DNA from: a bacterium
Lineage (GTDB): Bacteria; Cyanobacteriota; Vampirovibrionia; Obscuribacterales; Obscuribacteraceae
Length of the DNA: 9,746 nt
Reading direction: 5' to 3'
Assembly (NCBI GenBank): GCA_030431355.1
Contig: JAUIJG010000190.1
Coordinates: forward strand, 1 to 9,746
In this document: positions 7,122-9,746 of the stretch, piece after piece
Layout: each line of letters starts with the position of its first letter
How positions within the stretch are numbered: position 1 is the stretch's first letter
Notes under the pieces: model-generated
Seen by the model: the letters and a program-made list of their open reading frames with translations, nothing else
Databases searched by the model: none
Told to the model about the DNA's origin: nothing
Position numbers and translations under genes: made by a program

Positions 7122-7451
7122 GTGACCCTACTCTTTATTTTAGGGGTCTTAACCGGCATCGTTTCATGCGTTACGACCTATTGGGTTATCTCACGGAAAA
7201 CAAACTGGGATGATTGGACTGACGCCAACTATCTCAAGATTGCCACTCTCTGGGGTGCTCTGATTTCGATACTGCTCTTCGGCAATCTCGCCAGGGAAGC
7301 AGTTGTTTACGGATTTCTCGCCAACCTGTTCCTCGGTCCGGTCGGAGCCCTTATCATCTGGGTTTTCGAGTCGATCAAAGACTTTATTGGCAAACTGTTC
7401 CAACGATTCATGAACTCGAGGAAAGGAAAACTCGATGAAGATAAATCTTGA
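7122..7451 (+). CDS. Small integral membrane protein, three predicted helices, function unknown
   Basis: The 109-residue product has hydrophobic segments near 2-22, 41-57 and 63-83, then a Lys/Arg-rich C-terminal tail (90-109) likely to be cytoplasmic. No family is recognised; size and layout are compatible with holin-like or small envelope proteins, but no motif supports this. It starts with GTG at 7122, fixed by AGGAG at 7109-7113 eight bases upstream. Its 3' end overlaps the start of the next gene by 17 bases, so the two are almost surely translationally coupled and may form one complex. Confidence 0.78.
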   Translation: MTLLFILGVLTGIVSCVTTYWVISRKTNWDDWTDANYLKIATLWGALISILLFGNLAREAVVYGFLANLFLGPVGALIIWVFESIKDFIGKLFQRFMNSRKGKLDEDKS

Positions 7452-7725
7452 GGAAGCAGCCTGCATTGCCATGGCTGTACTCATGCTCATCGCTTCGGTC
7501 ACGGCCCAGGTGTTCGTGGCACCGGCGATGGTGGAAAACTGGGAGATGCCGGAGTTTCTGGCTGTTACCCTCAACGCCTGCGTTATCAGCTTTGCCGGAC
7601 TCTACGGCGTGCTGAAGATTCCCTCAAGCTGGTATTTCAAAATCGTCTACGAAAGCAAAGACGACGAGAACAATGACAAAGACGACCTTTCAACGATTGG
7701 CGATGCAGGTCTTTTGCATCAATAG
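7435..7725 (+). CDS. Small membrane protein, two predicted helices, coupled to the preceding gene
   Basis: The 96-residue product has two hydrophobic helices (about 6-29 and 41-61) and an acidic C-terminal tail rich in Asp, Glu, Lys and Asn (73-85). No family is recognised. The ATG at 7435 lies inside the end of the previous gene, with AAGGA at 7423-7427 seven bases upstream. This overlap points to coupled translation and matched amounts of the two proteins. The charged tails of the two partners are opposite: basic on the first, acidic here. That could help them pair; this last point is inference. Confidence 0.78.
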   Translation: MKINLEEAACIAMAVLMLIASVTAQVFVAPAMVENWEMPEFLAVTLNACVISFAGLYGVLKIPSSWYFKIVYESKDDENNDKDDLSTIGDAGLLHQ

Positions 7726-7760
7726 GCGCTCAGAGGACAACATAACATGAACCCCTGTAC

Positions 7761-7822
7761 TGTATGCCGACTCTAGAAGAGCGATCTTTAGCAAGATCAA
7801 TCCTCGCTGGAGTCGGCATACA
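7761..7822. repeat. Large imperfect hairpin, possible extragenic palindromic element
   Basis: Perfect 13-base arms TGTATGCCGACTC (7761-7773) and its complement (7810-7822) extend by three more pairs (one G·T). They enclose a second, inner stem GATCTT/AAGATC (7783-7788, 7793-7798) with a TAGC loop. No T-run follows on either side and no target-site duplication is seen. It sits between convergent transcription units, a usual place for REP-like elements, but could also be a structured RNA or a terminator that works without a T-run. Confidence 0.6.
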
Positions 7823-7900
7823 CGCCAACTATTCTTGCCACCATTTATTTAGGACCAATTCTACTATTGGTTATAGTTATTAGCTTTTTCAAAACCAGAA

Positions 7901-7921
7901 TAGAAGCTCACTTAACTTCTA
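7901..7921 (-). terminator. Weak terminator candidate for the lipoprotein gene
   Basis: TAGAAG and CTTCTA (7916-7921 and 7901-7906 on the minus strand) form a six-base stem with a nine-base loop starting at the stop codon. A broken T-rich stretch (TTCTGGTTTT) follows on the minus strand. The stem is short and AT-rich, so the effect may be small. Confidence 0.35.
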
Positions 7922-9175
7922 GAGAAATCTTTTAGATCTAGTTTGACCGGCTCGGCCACTTCTGTCTTGACTATGCCTGGAGGTTCTGGAAGACTTTTTG
8001 CTTGCTCCACTAAAACGACTAGCCTTTTGAGTACCATCTTTCAATGTTTTGCCCGATGTTCTAGCTGACTTTCTTTCTGATGTCCTGGCGGATCTTTTGC
8101 TTGATCCACCACCGGCAAATCGGCTTCGCCCAAGACCCTGGGCAGATTTATCCCCGGTCTTATCAAATTGCCTGGAAAATCTTCCTCTTCTTGAATCACT
8201 CGCCGCGGACAATGCATTACCGGCAATGCTTCCTGTTTGAGACGGAGAGCTGCTATTCCAGCGTCTTTGCCTGGCTTGCGATCCGCCCTTGAAGCGCTCT
8301 GCCCTCTGATCTCCCTGGGATCTTAGTTCATTTGGCTTTAGACTCTCTGAAACATTTGAATATCTTGCCTGACGATTATAAATCGCCTGTTGTTGAGTGT
8401 TAAGCCTACTTTGCTGCATCTGCTGTTGGTGGTGCAGGGAGTTTTGCTGGGCCTGTTGCTGAAACTGAAGAGCGCTGGTCTGGGCTTGCTGCTGATAGTT
8501 CAATCTGTTCTGTTGTACCAGCTGCTGTTGCACTGTCCATTGATTGTATAGCGATGAGAGTGCCTCTTCATCAAGGTTCAAATAGACCTGGGATCCGTTA
8601 GGTCCAACGTAGTACATAGAGTTAGGATTGCCATAAATTGGCGTTCCATAAGGAACTCCATAGATCGAATTGCTTACCGCAGTTCCCACCGCCGCCCCTG
8701 TGGCAGCCCCCAAGAAAGATCCCATCCGTCCCCTTCTTTGGGCACGACGTTCCTGCCATTTTGACTTTTTGTCATCCTTTTGAGAATCACCGGAAGCGGT
8801 AGCACCGGCATTCCAGGTCAAGCTCGGATTAGTAACCGGCACCGCCATGCCGGTCGGCGATTGATACCAGAAGTTCCCCTTTCCGTCAGAGTAAACAGCC
8901 ACCTGGCTAGCTCCCGGGGCAAGACCAGGAGGAGGAAGGGGAACCATGGAACCATCCTTAACCACCGCATACTGCTTTCCGTCGGCACCGGTCTTCAGTT
9001 GATACAGCACCATAGACACCTGAGCCTGAGCTTGCATGGGTTGAGTTTGTGTCGAGCCTGTATAGCCATATCCACCGGCGTAGCAAGGCGCTGCCGAGCA
9101 AGCCACCAATAGTCCGGAAAGACAGGGCAAGATTCCTCGGGCAATACTACGGACCATAGAAAAATTGTGGAACAT
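7919..9175 (-). CDS. Predicted lipoprotein with glycine zipper, Gln-rich 11-residue repeats and basic Arg/Ser tail
   Basis: The 418-residue product starts with a signal sequence ending in LVAC (23-26), a good lipobox, so Cys26 is probably lipidated. Signal peptidase I cleavage after CYA (31-33) is the alternative. Residues 55-125 are a moderately ordered region (VLYQLKTGADGKQYAVV, FWYQSPTG). A Lys/Arg-rich patch (132-150) precedes a glycine-zipper stretch (GSFLGAATGAAVGTAV, 152-167), a membrane-inserting motif of envelope proteins. Residues 227-270 are eleven-residue repeats of the form xQQQxQQxxLx. The rest (282-418) is low-complexity, rich in Arg, Ser, Lys and Gly, strongly basic and probably disordered; it could bind nucleic acid, polyphosphate or acidic polymers. 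Start ATG 9175 is preferred over TTG 9190 because AGAGGA lies six bases before it. No overall family is recognised. The gene stands alone. Confidence 0.8.
   Translation of the reverse strand: MFHNFSMVRSIARGILPCLSGLLVACSAAPCYAGGYGYTGSTQTQPMQAQAQVSMVLYQLKTGADGKQYAVVKDGSMVPLPPPGLAPGASQVAVYSDGKGNFWYQSPTGMAVPVTNPSLTWNAGATASGDSQKDDKKSKWQERRAQRRGRMGSFLGAATGAAVGTAVSNSIYGVPYGTPIYGNPNSMYYVGPNGSQVYLNLDEEALSSLYNQWTVQQQLVQQNRLNYQQQAQTSALQFQQQAQQNSLHHQQQMQQSRLNTQQQAIYNRQARYSNVSESLKPNELRSQGDQRAERFKGGSQARQRRWNSSSPSQTGSIAGNALSAASDSRRGRFSRQFDKTGDKSAQGLGRSRFAGGGSSKRSARTSERKSARTSGKTLKDGTQKASRFSGASKKSSRTSRHSQDRSGRAGQTRSKRFL
8366..8533 (-). repeat. Tandem eleven-codon (33-base) degenerate repeats in the lipoprotein gene
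   Basis: Residues 215-270 of the lipoprotein divide into one 12-residue and four 11-residue units. The latter start at 227, 238, 249 and 260, each beginning with any residue plus QQQ, the first three with Leu at position 10. The DNA copies are imperfect but clearly of period 33. An eleven-residue period is a hendecad, typical of right-handed or straight coiled coils. Confidence 0.7.
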
Positions 9176-9224
9176 GGCAGATCCTCTCAATCGGCATCTA
9201 AAACAAGACTCCTTTCATGAGATA

Positions 9225-9298
9225 CCCGGGAGCGACTGAAAATGTTTCGCTCTATCGACCAAATTGAACTAATTTCGAGCGACTGGTCGTCAGCCGGG
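9225..9298. other. Possible three-way-junction RNA fold
   Basis: Three nested pairings fit together: CCCGG (9225-9229) with CCGGG (9294-9298), GAGCGA (9230-9235) with TCGCTC (9247-9252), and CGACCA (9256-9261) with TGGTCG (9284-9289). On the minus strand this would lie in the leader of the lipoprotein message, about 50 bases before its start. The stems are short, so chance is possible. Confidence 0.3.
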
Positions 9299-9330
9299 AA
9301 CAAAGGTCAATCAATCAGCATCTAACCTTG

Positions 9331-9352
9331 ATAACTGTTATGTCTATTGACA
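9331..9352 (+). promoter_or_regulatory. Palindrome next to a consensus -35 box
   Basis: ATAAC-T-GTTAT (9331-9341) is an 11-base perfect dyad, five bases before a perfect TTGACA (9347-9352). No good -10 box is seen at the right distance. It could be an operator and promoter for the gene at 9655, or chance. Confidence 0.3.
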
Positions 9353-9601
9353 TTAAAAGCCTCCGCTAACTTAGCAAAGCATTTTTGATAGCTCTTAACC
9401 CGGTCTTGGTTTAAATGCTGCCTGTCTTTGTGAAAAGCTCTAATCGTCTATTCCATTCCCACTTTCCAGGTATCCCAGAAACTTCGGCAGCCCAAAAATC
9501 ACTAAAAACAAGATTTATGCAGCTCCATCGGAGTTCAGATCGAAAGCGAACCTGGCGAATGTGAATGACCCCGGAATCCGAAAAGAAATCCGGTGCCTAA
9601 G

Positions 9602-9628
9602 CAACGCTCATTAACAGCGTTGGTTTTT
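9602..9628 (+). terminator. Intrinsic terminator or attenuator just before the 9655 gene
   Basis: CAACGCT (9602-9608) pairs with AGCGTTG (9616-9622) around a seven-base loop, then G and TTTTT (9624-9628). No rightward gene precedes it for more than 1.8 kb, and the next start codon is only 26 bases away. A role in the leader of that gene (attenuator) or as the end of a small RNA is therefore more likely than ordinary termination. Confidence 0.6.
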
Positions 9629-9654
9629 AACCTTAACCAATAGGAAATACACTC

Positions 9655-9746
9655 ATGAACCTTCAAAAAGCAAAGAGGCTCGTTTCGGCGTGTCTCGAAG
9701 ATCCCGCTGTCAAGCGACTTTATGAAATGGGTGATGAGCTTTCCCG
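9655..9746 (+). CDS. Start of an unidentified gene, cut by the right edge
   Basis: An ATG at 9655 with AGGA at 9642-9645 (nine bases upstream) opens a frame that continues to the window end, giving 30 residues. The start MNLQKAKRLVSACLEDPAVK is amphipathic and helical, with no signal peptide or recognisable domain. The frame has good coding character and the hairpin upstream suggests a controlled leader. Too little is present to name a function. Confidence 0.6.
   Translation, partial: MNLQKAKRLVSACLEDPAVKRLYEMGDELS

Larger units (their letters stand above)
7747..7935 (+). pseudogene. Stop-interrupted frame for a possible fourth small membrane protein
   Basis: An ATG at 7747, with GAGGA at 7733-7737 and only 21 bases after the previous stop, opens a frame reading MNPCTVCRL and then TAG (7774). 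After four codons there is a second TAG (7789), and then 47 open codons to a third TAG (7933). The last part encodes a strong hydrophobic segment (TPTILATIYLGPILLLVIVI) followed by a charged tail, like its neighbours. The two early stops lie inside the hairpin at 7761-7822. Possible readings are a decayed gene, a nine-residue leader peptide with unrelated sequence behind it, amber readthrough, or chance. The frame is seen; the gene status is doubtful. Confidence 0.3.
9176..9654. other. Divergent gene-free region rich in inverted repeats
   Basis: This 479-base stretch lies between the leftward lipoprotein gene and the rightward gene at 9655 and must hold both promoters. It contains a possible branched fold (9225-9298), a palindrome beside a -35-like box (9331-9352), two small hairpins (9521-9535 and 9571-9593) and a hairpin with T-run (9602-9628). 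No credible gene was found; the longest rightward frame (9415-9564, 49 codons) has no ribosome site. Confidence 0.6.

Noticed and set aside
7761..7822. Integron attC site or insertion-sequence end
   Set aside because: No GTTRRRY-type core sites, no integrase or transposase gene, and no target-site duplication in the window.
8366..8533. CRISPR-like array
   Set aside because: The period-33 pattern is in coding frame, imperfect and without unique spacers; it reflects Gln-rich protein repeats.
8780..9112. 110-residue plus-strand frame opposite the lipoprotein gene
   Set aside because: Arg/His/Ser-rich shadow of the signal peptide and Gly/Pro-rich coding region; no ribosome site.
9415..9564. 49-codon plus-strand frame in the divergent region
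   Set aside because: No ribosome site, random-looking composition, and overlaps leader hairpins.
9521..9600. Cyclic di-GMP (GEMM) riboswitch suggested by CCGGTGCCTAA
   Set aside because: The other conserved blocks of that class, such as the GNRA loop and ACGCAAAGCC region, are absent.

Overview
The window looks like ordinary bacterial chromosome from a diderm-type (Gram-negative-like) lineage. Base composition is near 50% G+C. There are strong AGGAGG-type ribosome binding sites, signal-peptide and lipobox proteins, kinesin-light-chain-type TPRs, and a DUF4388 protein fused to a degenerate GGDEF domain. That mix fits deep lineages such as Melainabacteria/Obscuribacterales, Planctomycetes, Acidobacteria or Deltaproteobacteria, but nothing here proves the taxon. 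No rRNA, tRNA, CRISPR array, insertion sequence or phage gene was recognised.

Layout. (1) 2-727 (+): C-terminal half of a sodium:solute symporter of the PutP type. (2) 893-1294 (+): small membrane-anchored helical protein, ending in a textbook intrinsic terminator that faces a second terminator for the next, convergent unit. (3) 1441-3525 (-): a two-gene unit read right to left, a cytoplasmic TPR protein and then an exported thioredoxin-like protein. (4) 3783-6311 (+): a large two-TM signalling protein with a GAF-like region, an inactive GGDEF domain, a DUF4388 domain and a C-terminal helical domain, divergent from the TPR gene. (5) 6700-7725 (+): a tight run of three small membrane proteins, followed by a stop-interrupted fourth frame that overlaps a large imperfect hairpin. 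(6) 7919-9175 (-): a predicted lipoprotein with a glycine-zipper segment, eleven-residue glutamine-rich repeats and a very basic Arg/Ser-rich tail. (7) 9176-9654: a gene-free, structure-rich divergent region with a hairpin plus T-run just before a new gene that runs off the right edge at 9655.

The most important observation is in the thioredoxin-like gene at 1441-2499 (-). Two open segments, 83 and 263 residues, lie in the same frame and are separated by a single TGA at 2248-2250 plus five codons. The first half carries a signal peptide and the start of a thioredoxin fold; the second carries the rest of that fold. The TGA falls close to where related thioredoxins have the first catalytic cysteine. 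A stem-loop with the size, spacing and loop base expected of a bacterial SECIS element starts 17 nt after the TGA. The gene is therefore best read as one 352-residue selenoprotein with Sec84, not as two genes or a pseudogene. The rest of the genome (selA, selB, selC, selD) is needed to confirm it.

The genes do not form one evident pathway. Recurrent themes are envelope location and signalling: almost every gene except the TPR protein has a membrane segment or export signal.
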